DNA of 64,000 nt from Flavobacterium frigidimaris (GCA_900129595.1 FQWG01000011.1:124001-188000); one strand, 5' to 3'. Positions 25,216-33,310 are shown, numbered from the stretch's first letter. Numbers and translations are program-made. The notes: a model not told the origin generated them from the letters alone.

Positions 25216-26019
25216 TTAATTTAAAATATAACGCTGTACCACTTCAGCAACTCCGTCATTATTGTTTGATGCTACAATTACATCTGCCCTGTCTCTTAAT
25301 TCAGGCGTAACATTATCGACCCAAACTCCAAGTCCGGCGTATTCGATCATCGTAAGATCATTTCCTGCGTTTCCAACTGCAATAATCTCACTTTGGCGAA
25401 TGTTTAACTTATCGGCCAAAAGCTTTAAACTCGCTGCTTTATCAATTCCGTTTTGAGCCGCTTCCAGGAAAAATGGTTTCGACATTGCAACACTTAAATG
25501 TGGCATTGCCAGTTTTAAATCTCCTTCGACTTCTTTCAGGTAAGACGGTTCTGCCAATAAAATACATTTTACTGCCGGCTTGGTAACCGCTGCCTTAAAA
25601 TCAGCTACTTTATTGTGTGGCAATCCCGTAATTTCTTTTTCGATGTCGATGTATTCGGAATCGGTTTCACTCACAATTTCACCATCAAGATAGGTAATAA
25701 TATGCGTTTTCATTTTTACACTGTAATCGTATAAATCATGAATTTGTTCCGGTGTTAAGCACTGTTCAAATAATATAAGATCATCTTTTACAGTACTAAT
25801 TACAGCACCATTGAATGAAATAATATGCGAATCGTATAAATCTAATTTTAACTCTTTAGCATAAGCGGTCATTGCTGATGTTGGCCGGCCGGAAGCCAAA
25901 ACCACATGCACCCCTTTTTCCTGCGCTTCAAGAAGGACTTTTTTATTTAATTCAGAAATTTTATGATCGTCTGTCAACAAGGTATCATCCATGTCGAGCA
26001 CTAGCATTTTATATTGCAT
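25216..26019 (-). CDS. Cof-type HAD-IIB phosphatase
   Basis: A 267-residue HAD phosphatase. Motif I is VLDMDDTLL (nucleophile Asp9, Asp11), motif II is ASGRPTS (Ser42 area), motif III Lys is in the DKAASLKLLADKL region, and motif IV is AVGNAGNDLTMIEYAG. The large C2B cap between motifs II and III places it in the Cof/YbiV/YidA group, which dephosphorylates sugar phosphates or flavin and pyridoxal phosphates. It is transcribed with the GNAT gene 11 bases downstream. Confidence 0.9.
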   Translation of the reverse strand: MQYKMLVLDMDDTLLTDDHKISELNKKVLLEAQEKGVHVVLASGRPTSAMTAYAKELKLDLYDSHIISFNGAVISTVKDDLILFEQCLTPEQIHDLYDYSVKMKTHIITYLDGEIVSETDSEYIDIEKEITGLPHNKVADFKAAVTKPAVKCILLAEPSYLKEVEGDLKLAMPHLSVAMSKPFFLEAAQNGIDKAASLKLLADKLNIRQSEIIAVGNAGNDLTMIEYAGLGVWVDNVTPELRDRADVIVASNNNDGVAEVVQRYILN

Positions 26020-26028
26020 TTTTTTTTA

Positions 26029-26092
26029 GTTTTCAGTTTTCAGTCGCAGTAAACAGTTCTCTTCTGAGACTGGAACTGAAACTGAAAACTTT
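26029..26092. repeat. Intergenic CAGTTTTCAGT-type repeat
   Basis: AGTTTTCAGTTTTCAGTCGCAGT at one end and GGAACTGAAACTGAAAACT at the other form an inverted pair. Related bits are at 26396-26424 and 36582-36604. Confidence 0.5.
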
Positions 26093-26094
26093 CT

Positions 26095-26313
26095 TTATAT
26101 ACTCATTCTGAATTCTTCGATAACCGGATTTGCCTTAGCAAAATCTGTTTCCTGAATAAACACCTCAACGGCTAAATCAGATTGTCCAAAACCTCCAAGG
26201 CGAGCTGACTGAATATTGTCTTTTTTTGTTGTTTCTACTCCTGCTTCTTCTAATCTTTCTTGTAAAGCAAGTGCTAAAACTTCACTTCCTGAATATACTT
26301 TCATTAATCCCAT
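26095..26313 (-). CDS. DUF2007-type small protein
   Basis: A 72-residue protein: MGLMKVYSGSEVLALALQER at the start, then the GVETTKKDN and FGQSDLAVEVFIQETDFAKA segments. The pattern, one ferredoxin-like beta-alpha-beta unit with a conserved Tyr-Ser-Gly start, matches small DUF2007 proteins, sometimes called putative signal-transducing proteins. Function is not known. It sits between the half-helicase gene and the HAD phosphatase gene on the same strand. Confidence 0.75.
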   Translation of the reverse strand: MGLMKVYSGSEVLALALQERLEEAGVETTKKDNIQSARLGGFGQSDLAVEVFIQETDFAKANPVIEEFRMSI

Positions 26314-26426
26314 AACATCTTATTTTTTGTAATTATTTGAAATCTACTGTATTATTGTTTGTGGTTGTTTCTAAAATCAATATTTTTTCAATTAGGCACC
26401 GAAAACTGAAACTGAAAACTGCGACT

Positions 26427-27092
26427 CTATTCCTCTTCCTGAATATCGTCATCTTCTTCGTCCAGTTCCTCTTCACCTTCTTCATCCATATCAAACAAAT
26501 AAGGCTCCAGCATCATTTTATCTGCCAAAATCTCAATACGTTCTGTCAGGTTTTCAGCAAAAATAATACGTTGTGTTTTCGTGATACTATTTGAAATACG
26601 CATGATTTTAGTTTCGTGACGCAATTTCAGCATTGGATCAGCATCGTCGATAATAAACATTTTCAAACGGTTTACATTATATCCGGCTGTTGTAAACATA
26701 TCACTCAGTTTATTTGGCGTTCCGATCAGAACATCAATTCCGGTCGAAATATAATTTTTGTCGTAATCTGTATCTCCTTTGTCGTGCACGCCGTAAACTT
26801 CCAGCTTAGAATATTTCCCGTATTTCTCAAAAAGGGCTTCCATCTCTAATACTTTCGCTTTGTCTTCAACAAAAATCAAAGCACGTGGCGACTCTTCGGT
26901 ATGTCCTGATAATTGCTGAATTACATTCAGCACAATTGTTGTCGTTTTTCCACTTCCTGCCGGAGAAAGAATAATACAATCTGCCCCACTTTTTATAGTC
27001 GAAAAAGTTTCCTGCTGCAGAATATTTGCTTCTGTTAAACCATTTTCGATTAATGCGTCTTGTAACTTTTCGTTTATTTTTTTTAGTTTCAT
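26427..27092 (-). CDS. Single-domain DEAD-box-like helicase (RecA1 only)
   Basis: A 221-residue protein that keeps only the first RecA domain of a DEAD/DEAH-box helicase. The Q-motif-like FSTIKSGADCI is present; motif I is PAGSGKTT (about 40-47); motif Ia/Ib are in RALIFVED and GTPNKLSD; motif II is DDAD (in place of DEAD). The second RecA domain, with motifs IV-VI, is missing, and the protein ends in an acidic tail (DEEGEEELDEEDDDIQEEE). The gap to the next gene is only 113 bases, so no lost second half is present. Confidence 0.75.
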   Translation of the reverse strand: MKLKKINEKLQDALIENGLTEANILQQETFSTIKSGADCIILSPAGSGKTTTIVLNVIQQLSGHTEESPRALIFVEDKAKVLEMEALFEKYGKYSKLEVYGVHDKGDTDYDKNYISTGIDVLIGTPNKLSDMFTTAGYNVNRLKMFIIDDADPMLKLRHETKIMRISNSITKTQRIIFAENLTERIEILADKMMLEPYLFDMDEEGEEELDEEDDDIQEEE

Positions 27093-27195
27093 CTTTTTTA
27101 TGCTTTAAGCTTTAAGCTCTACGCTCTAAGCAAAAATTATTCATACTCTTTAAAAAGCTTAAAGCCTATTGCTTATAGCTTATTGCGCGAAGCAT

Positions 27196-28359
27196 CTATT
27201 TGCTTGCAAACATTTTCACATCGGTTTCAGAAATTTCGTTTCCTCCCAAAATGATCAGTCTTTCGACTACATTTCGAAGCTCACGGATATTTCCTGTCCA
27301 ATCATATTCCTGCAATAATTTTATAGCTTGCTGCGAAAATACTTTCACTACATTTCCTTGTTCTGATGCAATTTTCTCTGCAAAGTGTCTTATCAAAGCC
27401 GGAATGTCATCACGTCGTTCGTTCAATGGCGGAACTTTAATCAAAATAACAGCCAAACGATGGTATAAATCTTCACGGAAACGACCTTCGGCAATTTCGG
27501 TTTTTAAATCTTTATTGGTTGCAGCCACAACACGAACATCGACTTTTATATCTTTTTCGGCTCCTACTCTGGTAATCATACTTTCCTGCAAAGCACGTAA
27601 CACTTTGGCTTGCGCCGAAAGGCTCATGTCGCCAATTTCATCTAAGAAAATAGTTCCTTTGTCTGCTGCTTCGAACTTTCCTGCACGATCTTTTACCGCC
27701 GATGTAAAAGCTCCTTTTACATGACCAAACAATTCACTTTCGATCAGTTCACTTGGGATTGCAGCGCAGTTTACTTCAATCATAGGAAAATTGGCACGCT
27801 CGCTTTTTTCATGCAATTGATGCGCCACCAGTTCTTTTCCGGTTCCGTTTGGACCTGTAATCAAAACTCTGGCTTCTGTTTGCGCTACTTTATCAATCAT
27901 TAGTTTAATATGATTAATAGCCTCGCTCTCTCCTACCATTTCGTAGTTTTTGCTCACTTTTTTCTTTAGGATCTTATTCTCAACTACAAGTTGTTTTTTG
28001 TCTAAAGCATTACGAACTGTATTCAATAAACGATTTAAATCAGGCGGTTTTGAGATATAATCAAAAGCTCCCAAACGCATCGTGTGAATAGCCGTTTCCA
28101 TATCACCGTGACCGGAGATCATCACCATTGGAATTTCAGGTTTGATTTTTTTAGCTTCTTCTAAAACCTCAACACCGTCCATTTTTGGCATTTTGATATC
28201 ACACAAAACCAAATCGTAATCGTTGTTTTTTATTTTTTCAAGACCTGCAACACCATCTTCTGCTTCATCTACCTGATAGGTATCGTTCTCTTCTGATAAA
28301 ATCTTTACCAAAACTCTTCTGATGGATGCTTCGTCTTCTACAATTAGTATTTTGCTCAT
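27196..28359 (-). CDS. NtrC-type sigma-54 activator lacking the Fis DNA-binding domain
   Basis: A 387-residue response regulator. The receiver domain covers 1-120 with phospho-acceptor Asp54 (VLCDIKMPKMDG). The AAA+ domain begins near 143; Walker A is GPNGTGKE (about 167-174), the sigma-54 contact loop is GAFTSA (a variant of GAFTGA) and Walker B is FLDEIGDM. The protein stops at FASK soon after the AAA+ lid (NIRELRNVVERLIIL), so the C-terminal Fis-type helix-turn-helix is absent. It would need another way to reach promoters, as in FlgR of Helicobacter, which also lacks it. Confidence 0.85.
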   Translation of the reverse strand: MSKILIVEDEASIRRVLVKILSEENDTYQVDEAEDGVAGLEKIKNNDYDLVLCDIKMPKMDGVEVLEEAKKIKPEIPMVMISGHGDMETAIHTMRLGAFDYISKPPDLNRLLNTVRNALDKKQLVVENKILKKKVSKNYEMVGESEAINHIKLMIDKVAQTEARVLITGPNGTGKELVAHQLHEKSERANFPMIEVNCAAIPSELIESELFGHVKGAFTSAVKDRAGKFEAADKGTIFLDEIGDMSLSAQAKVLRALQESMITRVGAEKDIKVDVRVVAATNKDLKTEIAEGRFREDLYHRLAVILIKVPPLNERRDDIPALIRHFAEKIASEQGNVVKVFSQQAIKLLQEYDWTGNIRELRNVVERLIILGGNEISETDVKMFASK

Positions 28360-28368
28360 TTTTTTTAA

Positions 28369-28553
28369 TGTTCAAAGTTGCAAAGGTTCAAAGGTACAAA
28401 GTTTAAAATCTTTGCATCTACGATACCTTTTACCTCTTATTAGTAATACATCTTTTATGTTTATATAATTCTCAAATATTTTATTCTAAGTTACAAAAAA
28501 TGAAATTCAAAAAAACCTTTGAACCTTTGAGCCTATGAACCTTTGCAACTATA
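28369..28553. repeat. AAAGGTTCAAAG-type repeats in the gap upstream of the NtrC-type gene
   Basis: AAAGTTGCAAAGGTTCAAAG at 28372-28391, and inverted at 28511-28553 as CCTTTGAACCTTTGAGCC with further TGAACCTTTGCAACT. These are the same family as the triple array at 5428-5693. Confidence 0.6.
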
Positions 28554-28557
28554 AAAA

Positions 28558-29874
28558 CTAATACTTCAGCCATCTATACAATTCTTTCCAGGTTGGTTTT
28601 TTGCCGTACATTAAAATACCGATGCGGTAAATTTTTGCAGCGAACCAAACTACAAGGAAAAACGTAGCAAACAATAATGATACCGAAATTGCGATTTGCC
28701 ACCACGGCACTCCAAACGGAAGTCGCATTAACATTACAATTGGCGAGGTCAACGGAATCATAGAAAACACAACGGCAATTGTTCCGTGAGGATCATTGAC
28801 AACCGTAAAAAATCCGATATAAACACTTAAAATAAGCGGCATAATAATAGGTAATAGAAATTGTTGAGAATCGGTTTGATTGTCAACCGCTGCTCCAATT
28901 GCCGCATAAAATGAGCTGTATAAAAAGTAACCGCCAATAAAATAAATTACAAAACCAATTAAGATACTACCAATTGGCAGATTCCATAATTCGCTGATAT
29001 ACATTTGCGCTGTTCCCGTCATTTCCTGCTGTGCCGACTGCATTAGTTCTGGTGAAATTCTTGCCGTTGGCCCCACATTCACCCCAAAAAATGCCGAAGC
29101 ACCATACATTAATGCCAAACCAATTATCGCCCAAATCATAAATTGTAACAATCCCGCAAGTGAAGTCCCGATGATTTTACCAATCATTAACTGGAATGGT
29201 TTTACCGATGAAATAATAATTTCGATAATTCGGTTGGTCTTTTCTTCAATTACACTGCGCATCACCATGTTTCCGTAAATGATGATGAACATCATAATCA
29301 AATACCCAAATGCTCCGCCAATACCAATTTTTATTTCATTTAAACCTTTCAGGCTTTCTTCGCCCGAAGCTTTTACCAAATGAATATTAACTGACGATTG
29401 TGCCTTTTTTATTGCCAGAGTGTCCAGTTTGGCATTTTCGAGATTGATTTTGGTAATTTTTTCTCCTATAACATCCTGTGTTTTTTCAATAAAGGAAATA
29501 CTTGGACTATTATTGGAAATAAACTCAATTTTGCTTTCTAAATCTTTTAAGTTACTTGTCTTGGGAATAATAATTAAACCATCTAAACTTTCATTTGTTA
29601 TACTGTCTTTTAATGCTTTTATATTAAGCTCAGATAAATTCAAATATTTAAATGCTGCATCTTTTTTATTCTGTTTTACAAAATCATTCGCAAACAAACC
29701 TGTTTCGTCGTGAATGGCGATTTGTTTGGTTTCTGCTTTCATAGAACTCAAATAACCAATAAATCCTGCGATTGCCACAAACAGCAACGGACTTAAAAAT
29801 GTCATGACAACAAAAGACTTATTACGAACTTTTGCAATAAACTCTCTTTTTATAATCAACGAAATTATACTCAT
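28558..29874 (-). CDS. ABC-2 type transporter permease (NatB-like)
   Basis: A 438-residue permease. One membrane helix near the start (VVMTFLSPLLFVAIAGFIGYL, about 24-44), then a 140-residue extracytoplasmic loop, then about five helices in 185-425. The loop-helix arrangement is that of the NatB/YhaP type of ABC-2 permease, which exports sodium or other cations or peptides. The ATPase gene lies 101 bases upstream on the same strand. Substrate cannot be deduced. Confidence 0.87.
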   Translation of the reverse strand: MSIISLIIKREFIAKVRNKSFVVMTFLSPLLFVAIAGFIGYLSSMKAETKQIAIHDETGLFANDFVKQNKKDAAFKYLNLSELNIKALKDSITNESLDGLIIIPKTSNLKDLESKIEFISNNSPSISFIEKTQDVIGEKITKINLENAKLDTLAIKKAQSSVNIHLVKASGEESLKGLNEIKIGIGGAFGYLIMMFIIIYGNMVMRSVIEEKTNRIIEIIISSVKPFQLMIGKIIGTSLAGLLQFMIWAIIGLALMYGASAFFGVNVGPTARISPELMQSAQQEMTGTAQMYISELWNLPIGSILIGFVIYFIGGYFLYSSFYAAIGAAVDNQTDSQQFLLPIIMPLILSVYIGFFTVVNDPHGTIAVVFSMIPLTSPIVMLMRLPFGVPWWQIAISVSLLFATFFLVVWFAAKIYRIGILMYGKKPTWKELYRWLKY

Positions 29875-29877
29875 TTT

Positions 29878-29975
29878 TTAGATTAATTAGATTTTTAGAC
29901 TTCTTAGATTATTAGATTTTTTATTAGATCTCCAGATTCAGTATACGAATCCAAGAAGTCTAACGATCTAAAAAT
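29878..29975. repeat. AGATTTTTAGA-type intergenic repeat
   Basis: Degenerate units (agatttttagacttcttagattattagatt and inverted ccaagaagtctaacgatctaaaaatct) fill the gap between the two ABC genes. A related stretch is at 35119-35225. Confidence 0.5.
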
Positions 29976-30896
29976 CTATCCAGTAACTGTTTGAATAAAA
30001 ATATCGTTTACGCTCGGGATTTTTTCTACAAAATGAGTCACTTGTCCACGTTGTGTCAGGATATTTAATAATTCATTTGGAGTTGAATTCCCAATTTGAA
30101 TATCTAATTTCAAATCATCATTTAAAGATTTGAAGCTGGCTGGTGCAACGGTAAACTTTTGTGTAATATCATACATCAAACCTTCTACATTATCCGTTAA
30201 AATCCCAACCTCAAAACTATTGGTTCTAAACTGGCGTTTTACATCGCTTAGTTTTCCTTCTATTAATTTATTCGATTTGTGAATCAAAGCAATATGATCA
30301 CAAAGTTCTTCCACACTTTCCATTCGGTGTGTCGAAAAGATAATGGTCGCTCCCTGTTCTTTTAATGCCAGAATTTCATCTTTGATAATATTTGCATTTA
30401 CAGGATCGAATCCTGAGAAAGGCTCATCAAAAATCAGCAACTTAGGCTTGTGCAATACGCAAACCACAAACTGAATTTTCTGTGCCATCCCTTTAGATAA
30501 TTCCTGGATTTTTTTGTTCCACCATCCCTGAATTCCCAAACGATCAAACCAATATTCCAATTGCAACTTTGCTTCTGCTTTAGAAAGCCCTTTCATTTGC
30601 GCCAAATACAAACATTGCTCGCCCACTTTCATAGAAGTATACAAACCTCTTTCTTCAGGAAGATATCCAATAGTCTGCACATGTTTGGGATGCAATTTTT
30701 CTCCGTCTAAAATTATTTCGCCACTGTCCGGCAATGTAATTTGATTGATGATACGGATAAGGGAAGTTTTTCCAGCTCCATTGGGACCTAATAACCCATA
30801 AATGCTGCCTTTTGGCACATTTAATGAAACTTCGTTAAGCGCTACATAATCACCGTATTGTTTTACGACTTTATGTACTTCGAGTAAGTTGCTCAT
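29976..30896 (-). CDS. ABC transporter ATPase (NatA-like)
   Basis: A 306-residue ATP-binding subunit. Walker A is GPNGAGKT (about 38-45), the Q-loop follows in YLPEERGLYTSM, the signature is ELSKGMAQKIQ (LSKGM in place of LSGGQ) and Walker B is LLIFDEPFSGFDP, with a switch His in STHRME. The C-terminal third is the DUF4162 domain common to NatA-type exporters. With the permease downstream it forms a complete two-gene exporter. Confidence 0.92.
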   Translation of the reverse strand: MSNLLEVHKVVKQYGDYVALNEVSLNVPKGSIYGLLGPNGAGKTSLIRIINQITLPDSGEIILDGEKLHPKHVQTIGYLPEERGLYTSMKVGEQCLYLAQMKGLSKAEAKLQLEYWFDRLGIQGWWNKKIQELSKGMAQKIQFVVCVLHKPKLLIFDEPFSGFDPVNANIIKDEILALKEQGATIIFSTHRMESVEELCDHIALIHKSNKLIEGKLSDVKRQFRTNSFEVGILTDNVEGLMYDITQKFTVAPASFKSLNDDLKLDIQIGNSTPNELLNILTQRGQVTHFVEKIPSVNDIFIQTVTG

Positions 30897-30988
30897 GCTA
30901 TATTTTAGATTTTCTGCTTCAGTTTGATCATTATGATCAACAGCCTGTAAAAGTAAATAATTCGAAACGAATCTTTGTATAATTAAGC

Positions 30989-31027
30989 AAAAAACCCATT
31001 CTAAATTTACATTAGAATGGGTTTTTT
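30989..31027. terminator. Terminator downstream of dnaJ
   Basis: AAAAAACCCATTCTAA (30989-31004) pairs perfectly with TTAGAATGGGTTTTTT (31012-31027), 16 base pairs with a 7-base loop and T-runs on both strands. It separates grpE-dnaJ from the ABC exporter. Confidence 0.8.
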
Positions 31028-31060
31028 AAAACTTATTTAGTATTTCAGAAAAAGTTAAGC

Positions 31061-32176
31061 TTATGAAAACATATCTTTTACTTTCTCAAAAAATGATTTT
31101 TCTGATTTTTCAGGACTTGGAATAAAGTGTTCGTCAGTTAAAGCATTTTCAAAAAATTGTTTTTGCTCTTTATTCAAGGTTTTCGGAGTCCAGACATTTA
31201 CATGAACTAATAAATCTCCGCTTCCATAACCGTTGATACTTGGAATTCCTTTTCCTTTTAATCTTAATATTTTTCCGGACTGAATACCTTCTTCTAACTT
31301 GATACGAACTTTTCCGTTAATGGCTTCAATATCTTTAGAAACTCCTAAGACTGCTTCAGGAAAACTGATGTACAAGTCATAGTGAATGTTTTCACCTTCA
31401 CGTTTCAGGAATTCATGCTCTAATTCTTCGATTGCAACAATTAAATCACCAGGAATACTATTTCCCGGAGCATCGTTTCCTTTATTAGAAACTTTCAATT
31501 GCATACCATCCACAACTCCTGCAGGAATTTTGATAGAAACTGTTTCGTCTTCTACAACCATTCCTTGCGCATCTGCTTCAGAAGGTCTTTTATCTAAAAT
31601 CTGACCTGAACCTCCACAAGTAGGACAAGTTGTCGCAGATTGCATTCTTCCTAAAATAGTATTGGTTACACGCATTACCTGCCCCTGACCGTTACAAGTC
31701 GAACACGTTTTGTATGTTACTCCTTTAGCCTGAACTTTACGTTTTACTTTTACTTTTTTCTCAACACCATTAGCAATTTCTTCTAAAGTCAATTTTACTT
31801 TAATTCGAAGATTACTTCCTTTAGCACGACGAGGACCTCCGCCTCCGCCTCCTCCGAAACCGCCAAATCCACCTCCAAAAATATCACCAAACTGGCTGAA
31901 AATGTCATCCATATTCATACCGCCATGGCCACCACCACCAAAACCTCCGGAACCATCAAAAGCCTGGTGTCCGTATTGATCGTATTTTGCTTTTTTGTTA
32001 GGATCGCTTAGAACTTCATAAGCTTCTGCCGCTAGTTTAAAGTTTTCCTCTGCCTCTTTGTCGCCTGGATTTTTATCCGGATGATATTTCAGTGCACTTT
32101 TTCGGTACGCTTTTTTAATTTCGACAGCATCAGCACTTCTTGTTATGCTTAGTATTTCGTAAAAATCTTTTTTCAT
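31061..32176 (-). CDS. dnaJ: Chaperone DnaJ, with only two of four CxxCxGxG motifs
   Basis: A 371-residue type I Hsp40. The J domain has HPD at 32-34; a Gly-rich linker covers about 74-115; the substrate-binding domains follow. The zinc region keeps only CSTCNGQG (Cys157, Cys160) and CPTCGGSG (Cys183, Cys186), corresponding to motifs 2 and 3, which form zinc centre II of E. coli DnaJ; motifs 1 and 4, zinc centre I, are missing. The ATG at 32174-32176 is preferred to one six codons upstream (32194) that runs into a palindromic repeat. grpE lies 94 bases upstream. Confidence 0.95.
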   Translation of the reverse strand: MKKDFYEILSITRSADAVEIKKAYRKSALKYHPDKNPGDKEAEENFKLAAEAYEVLSDPNKKAKYDQYGHQAFDGSGGFGGGGHGGMNMDDIFSQFGDIFGGGFGGFGGGGGGGPRRAKGSNLRIKVKLTLEEIANGVEKKVKVKRKVQAKGVTYKTCSTCNGQGQVMRVTNTILGRMQSATTCPTCGGSGQILDKRPSEADAQGMVVEDETVSIKIPAGVVDGMQLKVSNKGNDAPGNSIPGDLIVAIEELEHEFLKREGENIHYDLYISFPEAVLGVSKDIEAINGKVRIKLEEGIQSGKILRLKGKGIPSINGYGSGDLLVHVNVWTPKTLNKEQKQFFENALTDEHFIPSPEKSEKSFFEKVKDMFS

Positions 32177-32192
32177 AATTAGAATAAATTCC

Positions 32193-32212
32193 ATCCCGAT
32201 AGCTATCAGGAT
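32193..32212. repeat. Palindromic repeat, variant CCCGATAGCTATCAGG (copy 2)
   Basis: ATCCCGATAGCTATCAGGAT: one mismatch from the perfect palindrome, placed between grpE and dnaJ, just before the dnaJ start. Other copies are at 14941, 33650 and 40782. Confidence 0.75.
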
Positions 32213-32270
32213 TCATTTCAAACTTCAGTTAACTCATCTCCTGAACTTCAAAACATTTTATTTGCATTTT

Positions 32271-32849
32271 TTAGTTTCCGGTAACAACTTTAGGAAAACG
32301 AATGATTTTGTCACCTAATTTGTATCCTTTTTCAATAACATCAACAATTTTCCCTTTTAATTTCTCAGACGGAGCCGGAATTTGGGTAATTGCTTCAGCA
32401 AAATCAGCATTAAAAGCATCACCTGCTCTTACTTCAATTTGCTCTAAACCTTTAGAAACCAAAGTGTTTTTCAGTTTTTCGTGAATAAGTTCAACCCCTT
32501 TCTTTAGATTCTCATCTTCAGATTTGTTGATTTCCACAATCGCTCTGTCAAAATCATCCAAAACAGGCAGCATTGCTAACAAAACATCCTGGTTTGCAGT
32601 TTTAAACAAATCGATACGCTCTTTTGAAGTTCGTTTTTTGTAATTTTCAAATTCAGCAAATAATCTCAAGAATTTATCTTTTTCTTTTGCCAAGTCTTGA
32701 GCCAATTGCTCTTCAACACTTAATTCTTCAACAATTAATTGTTCACCGTTGGCATTGTTCTCTAACGTTACATCATCTAATTCCTGATCGAACTCTGTAT
32801 TTTCCGTAGTCATATTACTTTTATTTTTAAAAATATTCTTAAACTTCAT
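32271..32849 (-). CDS. grpE: Nucleotide exchange factor GrpE
   Basis: A 192-residue protein with the GrpE pattern: an acidic N-terminal stretch (TEFDQELDDVTLENNANG), a long coiled coil (QLAQDLAKEKDKFLRLFAEFENYKKRTSKERID, described here in parts) and the C-terminal beta domain with GKIVDVIEKGYKLGDKIIRFPKVV-type sequence. It releases ADP from DnaK. ATG at 32849 gives 192 residues, an internal ATG at 32813 would give 180. A TTG-N21-TACTTTTG promoter lies 24 bases upstream. dnaJ is next on the same strand. Confidence 0.94.
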   Translation of the reverse strand: MKFKNIFKNKSNMTTENTEFDQELDDVTLENNANGEQLIVEELSVEEQLAQDLAKEKDKFLRLFAEFENYKKRTSKERIDLFKTANQDVLLAMLPVLDDFDRAIVEINKSEDENLKKGVELIHEKLKNTLVSKGLEQIEVRAGDAFNADFAEAITQIPAPSEKLKGKIVDVIEKGYKLGDKIIRFPKVVTGN

Positions 32850-32872
32850 TTTTTATTCTTTCTGTTGGATTG

Positions 32873-32904
32873 CAAAAGTACTGCCAAATCTTATAAAATG
32901 TCAA
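32873..32904 (-). promoter_or_regulatory. grpE promoter
   Basis: On the minus strand TTG (32904-32902), 21 bases, then TACTTTTG (32880-32873), agreeing with the Bacteroidota form TTG-N17-23-TAnnTTTG. No CIRCE inverted repeat was seen. Confidence 0.65.
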
Positions 32905-32997
32905 ATTGTCACTTTATTAGAATTGAGTCACTTAAAAACTAAAATTAACCACATAAAATTTAGTATAATTTTAAGACTATTACGATTTAGTTTATAC

Positions 32998-33005
32998 TAT
33001 ATTTG
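32998..33005 (+). promoter_or_regulatory. Promoter motif of the candidate small RNA
   Basis: TATATTTG exactly matches TAnnTTTG on the plus strand. No ORF follows before the terminator at 33101-33138. A -33 TTG at the expected distance is not evident. Confidence 0.45.
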
Positions 33006-33009
33006 AGTA

Positions 33010-33138
33010 CCAGATTGAAAACTAAATTATTACCAAAAATTGAATTTAAGGGTTGGCCTCGGCTTCATAAATAATTATTAATTCAAGTTTACCTTATATT
33101 AAAAAAAGCTTCGACTATTTCAGACGAAGCTTTTTTTT
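33010..33138 (+). ncRNA. Candidate small RNA (about 130 nt)
   Basis: A promoter-like TATATTTG at 32998-33005 is followed about 100 bases later by a strong intrinsic terminator (33101-33138), with no coding frame in between. The interval contains TTGAATT (33040-33046) and AATTCAA (33079-33085), which could pair around a GC-richer patch (GGTTGGCCTCGGCTTC), unusual in this AT-rich gap. Its class is not recognised. The terminator could instead serve the tRNA-Trp transcript on the other strand, but that has its own hairpin at 33209-33250. Confidence 0.4.
33101..33138. terminator. Intrinsic terminator in the grpE to tRNA-Trp gap
   Basis: AAAAAAAGCTTCG pairs with CGAAGCTTTTTTT around actatttcaga, with T-runs on both strands. 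It would end the candidate small RNA on the plus strand. Confidence 0.7.
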
Positions 33139-33159
33139 ATGCTTTCTGAAAAAAAATTT

Positions 33160-33310
33160 ACAGCAAAGAACGCTGAGTTTTTTTTACTCTTAAGTTTTAT
33201 AAAAAAAGAAAGTTCGCAAAGCTTTGTATTGATTTAGCTTTGCGAACTTTTGTGTGTTTTTTAAAATATTCTTAGACAAAAATCTTTGCGCTCTTTGCGT
33301 TAAAAAATAT
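33160..33310. repeat. CGCAAAG-type repeat block
   Basis: Contains agcaaagaacgctgag, AAAGTTCGCAAAGCT (33209-33223) with its exact inverse AGCTTTGCGAACTTT (33236-33250), and ctttgcgctctttgcgtt (33288-33300). The same words recur at 10209-10265 and 40765-40883. Confidence 0.6.
33209..33250 (-). terminator. Terminator of the tRNA-Trp transcript
   Basis: A perfect 15-base stem (33209-33223 with 33236-33250) followed on the minus strand by TTCTTTTTTTATAAAAC. It lies 69 bases after the tRNA 3' end. Confidence 0.6.

Noticed and set aside
26314..26426. Frameshift hiding the second RecA domain of the helicase
   Set aside because: Only 113 bases before the next gene, in part a CAGTTTT repeat. RecA2 needs about 500 bases.
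27093..27195. Frameshift hiding the missing Fis domain of the NtrC-like regulator
   Set aside because: The gap is 103 bases and consists of repeat sequence; the domain would need about 150 bases.
32850..32998. CIRCE or similar heat-shock operator before grpE
   Set aside because: No TTAGCACTC-N9-GAGTGCTAA-like repeat; only the standard promoter is visible.
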